A DNA stretch of 35,654 nucleotides from SAR116 cluster bacterium AG-426-A06. GTDB lineage: Bacteria > Pseudomonadota > Alphaproteobacteria > Puniceispirillales > Marisalimonadaceae. Positions 17,930 through 26,712 of this stretch are shown piece by piece; position 1 is the first letter of the stretch, and the number at the start of each line of letters is the position of its first letter. The stretch is taken from positions 1-35,654 of the forward strand of contig QCNM01000008.1 in the NCBI GenBank assembly GCA_003210115.1, written 5' to 3'. Under the pieces are notes generated by a model. That model had not been told where the DNA came from. It searched no databases and was given only the letters and a program-made list of their open reading frames with translations. The translations under genes and the position numbers were made by a program.

Positions 17930-19453
17930 TTAATTGTCTAGTTCATATTCTCCAGCTAAAATTTTTCTTCTTAAAATTTTTCCTGTTGGAGATTTTGGGA
18001 TCTCTTTTATAAAAACATAAGATTTTGGTCTTTTAAAATTAGATAGATTTGATTTTTTACAAAAGTCATCTAATTCATTAAAATTAATTTTTTTATTACT
18101 TTTTATAAAAGCTGTAACTTTTTGGCCCCACTTTTCATCTTTTAGTCCAACTATTACTACCTCATTAACGTCTGGATGTAATGAAATGACATTTTCAATT
18201 TCTATTGGGAAAATATTTTCTCCACCAGTAATAATCATATCATCAACCCTTCCAGTTACGAACAAATCACCATTTTCGTCATAATACCCTGTGTCTTTGG
18301 TAAAATACCAATCATTAATAATTGAACTTTTGTCAGCATCAGGTCTTTCTAAATAACCTTCAAAAGCTTCATCATTTTTTATATATGCAATAATTTCACC
18401 TTCTTCATTTATTTTTGTTTTAGAATTAATATTTTTAGAATTTATCTTAACAACTCTTATATTTTGGTTTATTCCTGCCTTTCCTGCAGATCCAGGTTTG
18501 TTTAATGCGTTAGGTTCTATTGTAAAGGTATAAATTTCAGAAGAGCCATAATGATTTATTAATTGAGAAGCTGAAAAGCTTTTCTTTATTTTTTTTATTA
18601 ACCCGTCTGTCATTGGTGCTCCAGCAAATCCTAGCTTATGACAGGTTAATAATTTTTCTTTTTTAAAGTAGGGGGAATTTATCAAATCATGATAAAGCGT
18701 AGGAACTAAATATAAAGATGAAATTTTATTTTGATTAATTAACTCTATAGCTTCTTGTGGGTTATATTTAGGTTGAGCAACAAAATTACCATTTACTAAT
18801 GTCATAGATAATAAAGATCTTACACCCATCGTATGATATAAGGGCATCACACCTAAAGTAGCTTCATATCTTTCATATCTATTTTGTGCGATGTGTGCTA
18901 TTGCAGAACTTCTCTCTGCAAAATGAGATCTTGGAACACCTTTTGGTTTACCAGTAGTACCTGAAGTATATAGAACAATTGAACAATCTGTATATTTTGC
19001 TTCTGATGAATCAAATATCACTTTCAAGTTTATCAAACTTTTAAAATTTTCATATTTCGAACTTTGTGAAGATGTAGAAATTTTAATTATAGAATTTGAT
19101 AAATTAGATGATTGTATTTCTTTTTCAGAATAGTCATCGCATATTATGCATTTCGAATTTGAATTGTTTAAAAAAAAATTTATCTCTTCAGATTTCACTC
19201 TCCAATTTATTGGAACTATAACAATTCCAGTTAGTTGACACGCCCAGTGAATTGTACACGCCTCAAACGTATTTGGTAAAAGTGTTATTAACTTATCACC
19301 TTTTTTTAATCCCATTTTTTTAAACGAGATTGCTAAACTTGAAATTTTATTCAACCAATTAGAATAGTTTAGATGTTTGTTTTGATAGGTAATTGCTATT
19401 GCTTCAGGACAACGATCAACTGAAGATAAAAATGTTGTTCCTAAATCAATCAT
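17930..19453 (-). CDS. Acyl-CoA synthetase (AMP-forming), copy 1
   Basis: An adenylate-forming ligase of 507 aa. The P-loop-like motif YTSGTTGKPKG lies near residue 162, NHYGSSE follows in the middle, TGRVDDMIITGGENIFP lies near 400, and the C-terminal catalytic lysine region SPTGKILRR lies near 492. It forms an acyl-AMP and then an acyl-CoA from a carboxylic acid, ATP and CoA. The chain length and substrate are not readable, but two such enzymes in a run of molybdenum hydroxylases, crotonase and monooxygenase point to aromatic or heteroaromatic acid activation. The start ATG overlaps the stop of the FeS-subunit gene by 8 bases. Confidence 0.93.
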   Translation of the reverse strand: MIDLGTTFLSSVDRCPEAIAITYQNKHLNYSNWLNKISSLAISFKKMGLKKGDKLITLLPNTFEACTIHWACQLTGIVIVPINWRVKSEEINFFLNNSNSKCIICDDYSEKEIQSSNLSNSIIKISTSSQSSKYENFKSLINLKVIFDSSEAKYTDCSIVLYTSGTTGKPKGVPRSHFAERSSAIAHIAQNRYERYEATLGVMPLYHTMGVRSLLSMTLVNGNFVAQPKYNPQEAIELINQNKISSLYLVPTLYHDLINSPYFKKEKLLTCHKLGFAGAPMTDGLIKKIKKSFSASQLINHYGSSEIYTFTIEPNALNKPGSAGKAGINQNIRVVKINSKNINSKTKINEEGEIIAYIKNDEAFEGYLERPDADKSSIINDWYFTKDTGYYDENGDLFVTGRVDDMIITGGENIFPIEIENVISLHPDVNEVVIVGLKDEKWGQKVTAFIKSNKKINFNELDDFCKKSNLSNFKRPKSYVFIKEIPKSPTGKILRRKILAGEYELDN

Positions 19454-19952
19454 TTATAGATCTTTTAAACCTATTTGCCATAACTTCTTTAACTGCTTTG
19501 ATTATGCCAGTATAACCAGTACATCTACAAATATTACCACTTAATTTTTTTCTAATTTCTTCATCACTGAGATATTGTTTTTTTTCTAAAAGATATACTA
19601 TTGTTGTTAAAAATCCAGGTGTGCAATAGCCACATTGAAGGGCATGATATTTTTTAAATGCCTCTCTTAAATCATTATATGTACTATTTTCTGATATACC
19701 TTCTATAGTAGTTATTTCACCATTATCTATTTGAGGAGCCAGCATTAAACAAGATCTTACTGGTTCATTATTAAACAATATTGTACATGCTCCACAAATA
19801 CCATGTTCACATCCAACATGAGTACCAGTCATTCCACAATCAAATCTCAAAAAATCACTTAAAAGTTGTCTTGGTTTCACTTGTTTTTGCAATAATTCGT
19901 CATTAAGTTTAAAACTTATTTTTAACCTATTGTCATCATTATAGGTTTTCAT
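19446..19952 (-). CDS. Molybdenum hydroxylase I, [2Fe-2S] small subunit (CoxS/CutS type)
   Basis: A protein of 168 aa with both [2Fe-2S] clusters. The plant-ferredoxin-like cluster uses Cys48, Cys53, Cys56 and Cys68 (GCEHGICGAC). The second, molybdenum-proximal cluster uses Cys107, Cys110, Cys142 and Cys144 (QCGYCTPGF, ICRCTGY). It carries electrons from the molybdenum centre to FAD. It is separated from its probable partners (large subunit 12290-15241 and FAD subunit 11469-12293) by ligase, cupin, monooxygenase and crotonase genes, an unusual order. It is assigned to enzyme I because enzyme II has its own small subunit at 25347. Confidence 0.93.
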   Translation of the reverse strand: MKTYNDDNRLKISFKLNDELLQKQVKPRQLLSDFLRFDCGMTGTHVGCEHGICGACTILFNNEPVRSCLMLAPQIDNGEITTIEGISENSTYNDLREAFKKYHALQCGYCTPGFLTTIVYLLEKKQYLSDEEIRKKLSGNICRCTGYTGIIKAVKEVMANRFKRSIND

Positions 19953-19953
19953 T

Positions 19954-21489
19954 TTAAATACTTTTTTCTTCGTAATTTTGTATTAATTTATATCGCATAG
20001 TTTTTCCAGAACCAGTTCTTGGGATAAAATCAATTTTTTTTACAATATCAGGAATTTTATATTTTGATAACTCATTGGTACAAAAATTTTTAATTTCATT
20101 TTCATTAAAAATTTCACCCTCTTTTAAAATAACAAAAGCAGCTGGAATTTCACCAAGTTCTGAATGTTTTAGTCCAACAACAGCACAATCTAAAATTTTT
20201 GAGTTTTTCAAAATAGCTTCTTCAACTTCTGTCGGGGAAATATTTTGTCCTCCTCGAATAATAATTTCTTTAAGTCTTCCGGTTATTGTAATAAAACCAT
20301 TTAAATCCTGTTTTGCTAAATCTCCTGTATAATACCAACCATTTTTTAAAATTTTATCTGTTTCATTTTCCTTTTTATGATATCCAATCATAACATTTGG
20401 ACCTCTACATATTAATTCACCCTCTTCACCAGGCTTTACATCAAGGTCATTATCATTAACAATTCTTACACTCATGCCAGGTAAAGGCAGACCACATGAT
20501 CCCATGTTTCTTTCTTTGCCAGACCAATTCATCGTGACCATTGTTGAAGTTTCTGTAATTCCATAGCCATCTAAAAGCTCTAAGTTAAAATATTCTTCAA
20601 AATCATAATTTAATTTAGCGGGCATTATAGCTCCAGCAGATACACATTTGTTAATATTATTTAAATTTAAGTTATCTTTTTTTCCGGTCGATAGAAGATA
20701 ATGAAACATTGTCGGAACACCGGGTAGAAAATTAAATTCTTCTTTATTAGTTTTATTAAAAATATCGATAGGTGAAAATTTTGGTAGCAAAAATTCTGAT
20801 GCTCCAGCAGCTAGTATTCCAAGTACACTTAAATTTAATGCATATGAATGGAAAAGAGGTAAAGGTGATAAAACTTTTGAGTTTTCATTTAAACCAGCGA
20901 TTGGCATCCAGCATGATGCTATTACCCAAAGCATTCCCCTTGTTGTAAGTAAAACGCCTTTTGGTTGACCTGTTGTCCCAGAAGTGTAGAGGATATAACT
21001 GGGTTTATTAATATCGTCTTTTAATAAAATAGATTGATGATTTATCTTTCTTATTTTTGTGAGATTTAAATCTGCTTTTTGATCATCAACAGTAATAAAT
21101 TGTATTTCATTTTTTAACTCTAATTGTTTTTTAATTTTATCTTTAATTTCATTTGTCGTGATTAAAATTTTTGTGTTTGAATCGTTCAATTTATATTCTA
21201 TTTCAGATAATGTTGAGTCATAGCTTATAGGAACAACCAAACAACCTAATCGTATAATTGCAAAACAAGAAACAATCCAATTCACTGAATTAGGGAGGAT
21301 TATTGATGCAGCATCACCATAGTTCAGTTTTTTTTCATTGAGATAAAAGGATAAGCTTTTTGTTTCAATATTAAGGTTTTCATAAGAAATCTTTTCTGTT
21401 TGATCAGCATATGCAATTTTATTTTTTAATTCTTTTGACCGTTTTTCAATTAAATCGTTAATTGGCTGGATTATGTCTTTTTTTATCAT
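19954..21489 (-). CDS. Acyl-CoA synthetase (AMP-forming), copy 2
   Basis: A second adenylate-forming ligase of 511 aa with YTSGTTGQPKG near residue 166, LDGYGITETS near 305, GRLKEIIIRGGQNISP near 402 and IPRTGSGKTMRYK near 490. All catalytic motifs are intact. It differs enough from copy 1 in the substrate-binding half to suggest a different acid substrate rather than a recent duplication. ATG at 21489 lies 17 bases after the SDR stop, and its stop lies 1 base before the FeS-subunit ATG, so it belongs to the same long transcript. Confidence 0.93.
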   Translation of the reverse strand: MIKKDIIQPINDLIEKRSKELKNKIAYADQTEKISYENLNIETKSLSFYLNEKKLNYGDAASIILPNSVNWIVSCFAIIRLGCLVVPISYDSTLSEIEYKLNDSNTKILITTNEIKDKIKKQLELKNEIQFITVDDQKADLNLTKIRKINHQSILLKDDINKPSYILYTSGTTGQPKGVLLTTRGMLWVIASCWMPIAGLNENSKVLSPLPLFHSYALNLSVLGILAAGASEFLLPKFSPIDIFNKTNKEEFNFLPGVPTMFHYLLSTGKKDNLNLNNINKCVSAGAIMPAKLNYDFEEYFNLELLDGYGITETSTMVTMNWSGKERNMGSCGLPLPGMSVRIVNDNDLDVKPGEEGELICRGPNVMIGYHKKENETDKILKNGWYYTGDLAKQDLNGFITITGRLKEIIIRGGQNISPTEVEEAILKNSKILDCAVVGLKHSELGEIPAAFVILKEGEIFNENEIKNFCTNELSKYKIPDIVKKIDFIPRTGSGKTMRYKLIQNYEEKSI

Positions 21490-21506
21490 TGAGCTATTCC
21501 AAATTA

Positions 21507-22262
21507 TTAAATCATACTATATCCGCCATTGATGCTAAATGTTTGTCCAGTAATCCACTCAGCATGCTTTGAGCTTAAAAAAATTACCATTGGCGCAACA
21601 TCAGAAGTTTTTCCTAATCTCTTAATTGGATATGATTTTAGTATTTTATCCATATTTTTTTCTAGAATATCATTATCTGTATGAGATGTTTTTACAAGTC
21701 CTAATGATATGGTGTTTACAGTAATAGAATATCTGCCAAATTCCTTTGCAAGTGATTTACCTAATGCAATAGTACCACCTCTTGCTGCAGCTGTTATTGC
21801 TAAATTTGCTTCGCCAATTCTTGAACTGTCACCGACTATATTTATAATTCTACCATCTTGATTATTTATCATTTTTTTTGAAACTAAATGACAACAATAA
21901 ATAGTGCCTTTTAGACTTATATCTATTTGTTTGTTCCAGTCATCAATATTTGTTTCTAAAAATTTTTTAATTTTAGTGAATCCTGCATTATTGATCAAAA
22001 TATCAATATTACCAAAATCTTTGTAGATCTTTTGCAAAACATCTTGAGTTTCATTAAATTTTGAAATATCTAATTTATATGCTCTGGCTTGAACTCCAAA
22101 TTTTTTAATTTCGTTTAAAGTTTCTTCAGCTTGGTTTTCTGACGAGTTATAAGTGAAAGCAATATTTACTTTTTCTGAAGCTAAGCTTAATGCAATTTCT
22201 TTTCCAATATTTTTGGACCCTCCAGTCACTAAAGCTACTTTATTTTTTAATTCAAAATTCAT
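21507..22262 (-). CDS. Short-chain dehydrogenase/reductase family protein with substituted catalytic residues
   Basis: An SDR of 251 aa with a normal cofactor site: TGGSKNIG (13-20), LDIS at 64-67 and NNAG (91-94), and a normal C-terminus (ITGQTFSINGGY). The active site is not normal. Aligning IINIVGDSSRIG with the FabG pattern places Gly144 at the catalytic Ser, Thr157 at the Tyr and Arg161 at the Lys (ITAAARGG instead of YxAAKxG). Ser116 is at the Asn position (DISLKG). Serines 146 and 147 are close by but out of register. It may bind NAD(P)H and act as a non-classical enzyme, or be a regulatory or structural partner. The gene overlaps the Mo hydroxylase II large subunit by 11 bases, so it is probably expressed with it. 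Confidence 0.88.
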   Translation of the reverse strand: MNFELKNKVALVTGGSKNIGKEIALSLASEKVNIAFTYNSSENQAEETLNEIKKFGVQARAYKLDISKFNETQDVLQKIYKDFGNIDILINNAGFTKIKKFLETNIDDWNKQIDISLKGTIYCCHLVSKKMINNQDGRIINIVGDSSRIGEANLAITAAARGGTIALGKSLAKEFGRYSITVNTISLGLVKTSHTDNDILEKNMDKILKSYPIKRLGKTSDVAPMVIFLSSKHAEWITGQTFSINGGYSMI

Positions 22263-24591
22263 TTTTTTCCTTGTTTTTGATTAAAGTATATAATTTGTTA
22301 GGAGTAATTGGAAGTTCAGTAATTTCAATATTGAGATGTTTAAGAGCATCACTCACAGCATTGGCAATGGCACCTGTCGCTCCAATTGTTCCGCCTTCAC
22401 CCATTCCTTTAAATTTCCCTATATTATTTGGTAAAAAATTTTCTAAATGTGAAATAGAAATTTCTGGAACATCAAGTGAATTCGGTATTAAATAATCAGC
22501 TAGTGTTGCTGTTTCTAACTGACCATTTTCGTTATACTTCATCTCTTCAAATAAAGCAGCCCCAATACCTTGCGCAACTCCTCCTTGAACTTGACCGTCA
22601 ACAATCATTGGATTAATTACTTTTCCACAATCCTCAGCTACAACATAATTTTTAATTTTGATTTTAAAAGTTTCAGGATTAATTTTTACAGTTGCTATGT
22701 GAGTTGCTGTAGTACTAGCTCCAAAAATAGGGTCGTAAGATTCAATAAAAATTAAGGGTTTTCTTAATTTTATAGGTAGAGTTTGCATATCGGAGTATAC
22801 AATTCTTGATAATTCTGGAAAACTTAGTTTTTGGTTAGAGTTTTTTTGAGTAATTAAATTATCCTCTATATCAATTTCAGTCTTAGGTACATTTAAAATA
22901 AAAGAAGCAACATTTAGAATATGATTTCTGGCTTTTTTTGAAACTTTTATTGCCGCACCACCAGCTAATGCAGCACTTCTACTAGCATATGTTCCAGTTC
23001 CATGTGTTATTAGAGAAGTATTTCCCTGTTTTATTTTGATTGAGTTTGGTGTAACACCTAAGTGATCTCCAACTACTTGAGATAAAGTGGTTTCTAAACC
23101 TTGTCCATGAGATGCTATACCAAATGTAGCAGAAATACTTCCTGTAGAATCTATTTCTAATATCGAAGTTTCTGACCCTGTGTTAAGAGGCATGCCTGGT
23201 GCAACTGAAATTTTGGAACCTATTCCAGTGAGCTCACCATATGTTGCTATACCAACACCCTCCCATTTTTTTGTTGTTTTAATTTTATCGTAGTCTATTA
23301 AACTTAAAGCTTTTTTTAAACATTCTTCAAAACCTACTTTATCCCAAACTATACCAGAGCCAATTTTATAAGGTTGCTCGTTCTTTCGAATTATATTATT
23401 GAGTCTTAGTTGAGAAGGGTTCATGTTAATTTTTCTGGCTGCCATGTCGACCAAACTCTCAATGACAAATACTGCTGCAGGTCTTCCAACACCTCTATAT
23501 GGTCCAGTAGGTGGCTTGTTAGATGTAATACATTTTACATTTGAATAAAAATTTTTAATCTTATATGGACCTTGTAAAAAACCTGCAACTTGCATTGGTT
23601 CCAGAGCAGCTGTCCAAGGATAAATTGAATATGCTCCAATATCTCCATAAACATTTGAATTTAAGCTTATAAAATTCCCCTTTTCATCTAGTAAAAGTTC
23701 TGCTTCTATTATTTCTTCAAAACCTTGACTGGTTGTTAAAAGGTCCTCATATCTGTCAGATACCCATTTAACTGGGGTTCGTAGTTTATTAGCAATTGCA
23801 ACTACAATCAATTCTTCCATATATAAAGAAGCTTTACCCCCAAAACCTCCTCCAACATCTGGAGCTATTACAGTAATTTGATTTCCATTAATTCCTAAAT
23901 AGGTCAATATTGCGTCTTTTATAATGCCAGGAACTTGTGTCGAAGAATATAGAGTAAGCTCATTAGTTCTTTTGTTTATATCACAAACATATGATCTTGG
24001 TTCCATTGCAAGAGGCGTCTTTCGACCCATTTTAAATATCTTTTTTATACTTATTAATTCATTAAGATTGACATCTTTAATATCACCTTGAGAAAATGTT
24101 CTTTCTAAGATTACATTGGTTTTTAAAGAAGGGTGAACAAAATTTTTAGTTTCATTAGATGCTTTTATTGTATCTATAATTGGTTCTAATTCTTTTAATT
24201 CAATATTGATTAAGCTTATTGCATCCTCTGCTATATATCTATTTTTTGCTACAACTACTGCAATTGGTTCTCCTAGATATCTAATTTTTTTTTTACATAA
24301 AATATGCTGTTTTGTTGGAAGATATTTTTTCATATTTGACTTTGATATAATTGGAGAAATATGTTTCAGATCATCATATAAAAAAATGCCATAAACATTT
24401 TCTAATTTTTTTGCTTCTTCCAAATCTATAGAAATTATTTCACCATGAGAAATCTCGCTCCTTAAAAAAGCGACATGATACATTCCTGGAAAATTAATAT
24501 CTGCTGTGTATTGTCCGTTACCATTTAGTAATCTTTCATCTTCAAACCTCAGAACATTTTTTCCTACATATTTTGTTTTACTTTTATTCAT
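22252..24591 (-). CDS. Molybdenum hydroxylase II, molybdopterin-binding large subunit
   Basis: A 779-aa large subunit of normal size for the CoxL/XDH family. Visible motifs are RFEDERLLNGNGQY at the N-terminus, VGGGFGGKAS near 248 (Mo-pterin loop), GPYRGVGRPAA (second pterin contact), SHGQGLETTLSQ, GTYASRSAALAGG and the catalytic glutamate Glu732 in KGMGEGGTIG. It hydroxylates a carbon, usually next to a ring nitrogen or oxygen or on an aldehyde, using water as oxygen source. The AYxCSFR loop of CO dehydrogenase is absent. Unlike enzyme I it has no CoxG extension. Its FAD and FeS subunits lie just upstream (26694-25347), separated by a lactonase gene with which it is directly adjacent. Confidence 0.94.
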   Translation of the reverse strand: MNKSKTKYVGKNVLRFEDERLLNGNGQYTADINFPGMYHVAFLRSEISHGEIISIDLEEAKKLENVYGIFLYDDLKHISPIISKSNMKKYLPTKQHILCKKKIRYLGEPIAVVVAKNRYIAEDAISLINIELKELEPIIDTIKASNETKNFVHPSLKTNVILERTFSQGDIKDVNLNELISIKKIFKMGRKTPLAMEPRSYVCDINKRTNELTLYSSTQVPGIIKDAILTYLGINGNQITVIAPDVGGGFGGKASLYMEELIVVAIANKLRTPVKWVSDRYEDLLTTSQGFEEIIEAELLLDEKGNFISLNSNVYGDIGAYSIYPWTAALEPMQVAGFLQGPYKIKNFYSNVKCITSNKPPTGPYRGVGRPAAVFVIESLVDMAARKINMNPSQLRLNNIIRKNEQPYKIGSGIVWDKVGFEECLKKALSLIDYDKIKTTKKWEGVGIATYGELTGIGSKISVAPGMPLNTGSETSILEIDSTGSISATFGIASHGQGLETTLSQVVGDHLGVTPNSIKIKQGNTSLITHGTGTYASRSAALAGGAAIKVSKKARNHILNVASFILNVPKTEIDIEDNLITQKNSNQKLSFPELSRIVYSDMQTLPIKLRKPLIFIESYDPIFGASTTATHIATVKINPETFKIKIKNYVVAEDCGKVINPMIVDGQVQGGVAQGIGAALFEEMKYNENGQLETATLADYLIPNSLDVPEISISHLENFLPNNIGKFKGMGEGGTIGATGAIANAVSDALKHLNIEITELPITPNKLYTLIKNKEKNEF

Positions 24592-25350
24592 TTAATTATA
24601 TTCGATTCCTAATTTAAAATTTTGGTTCCATTGCAAATAATCATGTCCACAAATTAAGTTAATTTTTTTTTGAGAAAGTTTCTTAATTTTTTGATAAGAC
24701 TTTAAAAGTTCAGTTTTATTCCAAGCATTTTTAGGAACTTCTTCAAATTCTAAATTACGTAAAAGACTTACAGCGTCAGACGCAATTAAAAATTGATTTT
24801 TGTCTAAATTTACTAAAAGACCAATTGAACCAGGAGTGTGGCCAAAAAGATTAATTGTAACAATTTTAGAATTATTAAAAAAATCAAACTCCTCAGAAAT
24901 TTTTTTTAATCCCATTGGCAAATCCCATTCATTTTTAATATATCCAAATCTTTTTGCATCAGATGAATTAGCTGCGTGAAACTCATTATTATGACAATAA
25001 AATTCAGCATTTGTAAAAAATTCATTACATCCACAATGATCAGGATGTAAGTGTGAATTAATAACAATATCAATATCTGTTGGCTTTATATTTTTTTTAT
25101 TAAGTTCGGAGATTAAATTTATTCCATTCATGTCTTTAGGTTTCATTATTTTTGATAATCCACCCCAGCGTTTTTCTGCGTTGGTTTCAACAGATGGGTG
25201 ACATCCCGTGTCAAATAGTATATTTAAATTTTTGTACTGAATTAGAGTTGATATAACTGGTAATAAGAATTTTTCATCATCTATTATTTCTGGAATAAAT
25301 ATTTTCTTTTTGATTTCAATCTGCCCTGAGTTTAAAAAGAAAAGCTTCAT
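24592..25350 (-). CDS. Metallo-beta-lactamase fold hydrolase, AHL-lactonase/4-pyridoxolactonase-like
   Basis: A protein of 252 aa with a complete di-metal site: His100, His102, Asp104 and His105 (SHLHPDHCG), His171 (FGHTPGS), Asp192 (IASDAVS) and His236 (CGHDYLQW). Size, motif spacing and the TGCHPSVE and GWGGL-like N-terminal pattern (RWGGL at 61-65) match the lactonase branch that includes N-acyl-homoserine lactonases and 4-pyridoxolactonase. Its place inside a molybdenum hydroxylase operon (4-base overlap with the FeS gene, directly next to the large subunit) argues for ring-lactone or enol-lactone opening in catabolism rather than quorum quenching. The substrate is unknown. Confidence 0.85.
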   Translation of the reverse strand: MKLFFLNSGQIEIKKKIFIPEIIDDEKFLLPVISTLIQYKNLNILFDTGCHPSVETNAEKRWGGLSKIMKPKDMNGINLISELNKKNIKPTDIDIVINSHLHPDHCGCNEFFTNAEFYCHNNEFHAANSSDAKRFGYIKNEWDLPMGLKKISEEFDFFNNSKIVTINLFGHTPGSIGLLVNLDKNQFLIASDAVSLLRNLEFEEVPKNAWNKTELLKSYQKIKKLSQKKINLICGHDYLQWNQNFKLGIEYN

Positions 25351-25826
25351 TTAATTCCCTTGTGAGCTAAGATTTCATTTGCAGCTTTAATTATATTTTC
25401 ATAGCCTGTACATCTACATAAATTTCCTGATAATGCCTCTCTAATCTCATTTTCAGAAAATTTAATTTTAGATTTTAGAAGTTCATCAATTATCATTAAA
25501 AACCCTGGTGTGCAAAACCCACATTGAAGAGAGTGATGAGCTTTGAATTTTTCTAAAATATTTCTAGTTTCAGGTTTCTTTTTAAAACTTTCAACCGTTT
25601 CAACTTTTTTTCCATCTAGTTGAACTGCAAATTTAAGACATGATCTTGCTGTTAAACCATCAATTTTTATTGTGCAAGAGCCACAAATTCCATGTTCACA
25701 TCCTACATGTGTACCAGTTAAATTAAGGTTATCCCTCAAAAAATCTGATGCTAAAAGTCTAGCAGGAACCGTTAAATCATATTCAATTCCATTTACTGTA
25801 GTTTTTAGTTGGATTTCATGTGACAT
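25347..25826 (-). CDS. Molybdenum hydroxylase II, [2Fe-2S] small subunit
   Basis: A protein of 159 aa with two [2Fe-2S] clusters: Cys43, Cys48, Cys51 and Cys63 (GCEHGICGSC), and Cys102, Cys105, Cys137 and Cys139 (QCGFCTPGF, LCRCTGY). The frame is open up to an ATG at 25850, but that would add residues absent from the family and overlap the FAD gene further. ATG at 25826 gives MSHEIQLKTTVNG, a normal N-terminus, with an 11-base overlap with the FAD gene. It transfers electrons from molybdenum to FAD in enzyme II. Confidence 0.92.
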   Translation of the reverse strand: MSHEIQLKTTVNGIEYDLTVPARLLASDFLRDNLNLTGTHVGCEHGICGSCTIKIDGLTARSCLKFAVQLDGKKVETVESFKKKPETRNILEKFKAHHSLQCGFCTPGFLMIIDELLKSKIKFSENEIREALSGNLCRCTGYENIIKAANEILAHKGIK

Positions 25827-26694
25827 TTGAAATAACTCTTGAGTAAACACATTTTTTTAACAATTTTTTCAAAAGAGAATCAGATAAATAGTTTTTATAA
25901 TCAACTGACCCATGATTATCATTAACTGGGTTAATTGCCTCAAATAAATCTAATTTTTTGTAGATAGACAAATCTTGATATATATTTTTTCCAGTTAATT
26001 TTTTTTCAATTTTTTCTAATCTTATTATTTTTTCGTCTACACCACCAATTGCAATTCTAGCATTTTTAATAGTTTCGCAATTATCTTCTAATTCTAAAAT
26101 TATACCTGTTTCTACTATCGCGAAATCTCCCTTACGAGAACTGTGCTCTTCAAATGCCCAACAATATTTATTTATTTTTGGTAATGAAACTGAAATAACA
26201 ATTTCATCATCTTCGATGTTTGTAACAAAGTGACTATCAAAAAAATCATTTACCAAAATTTCTCTTTTTTTAAATTTATTTCTCACATTAATTGTTGCAT
26301 TTAATAATGAAATTAATAGGGGCCATTCTGAGGAAGGGTCTGCGTTTACAATACTACCCCCAATTGTTCCTTGATTTCTAATCGTTTGATGAGCTACATA
26401 TTTCAATGCATATGAAATTATTGGAAAAAACAATTTTATCAAATTAGAATTAATAGCATTAGTATGAGTTAAAAGGGAACCTATTTCCAGGCTTGATGAA
26501 CTTTCACTTACAAAATTTAGATCTTTAATATCATTTATATCTAATAGTATGTCAGGCTGACCAAGTCTAAAATTCATAATAGGAACTAAACTCTGTCCGC
26601 CTGCAATGATTTTAATATTTTCTTCAGAATTTAAAATATCAAGTGCACGTTCAAGTGAATTAGCTTTAAAATATTTAAAGTCACTAGGCTTCAT
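25816..26694 (-). CDS. Molybdenum hydroxylase II, FAD-binding medium subunit
   Basis: A CoxM/CutM-type FAD subunit of 292 aa. FAD-binding motifs are intact: AGGQSL (31-36) and the TIGGSIVNADPSSEWP stretch (110-125), closer to the consensus than the corresponding part of enzyme I. The first residues (MKPSDFKYFK) align with those of the other FAD subunit, supporting the start. The gene begins 18 bases after the LivF stop, so the importer and the enzyme look co-transcribed. Gene order FAD, FeS, lactonase, large subunit. Confidence 0.93.
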   Translation of the reverse strand: MKPSDFKYFKANSLERALDILNSEENIKIIAGGQSLVPIMNFRLGQPDILLDINDIKDLNFVSESSSSLEIGSLLTHTNAINSNLIKLFFPIISYALKYVAHQTIRNQGTIGGSIVNADPSSEWPLLISLLNATINVRNKFKKREILVNDFFDSHFVTNIEDDEIVISVSLPKINKYCWAFEEHSSRKGDFAIVETGIILELEDNCETIKNARIAIGGVDEKIIRLEKIEKKLTGKNIYQDLSIYKKLDLFEAINPVNDNHGSVDYKNYLSDSLLKKLLKKCVYSRVISNVT

Positions 26695-26712
26695 AATTAT
26701 AATGAATTAAAG

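Noticed and set aside
24592-25350. Quorum-quenching AHL lactonase as the primary call
   Set aside because: The motif fits, but the placement inside a Mo hydroxylase operon favours a catabolic lactone substrate; family sequence alone cannot decide.
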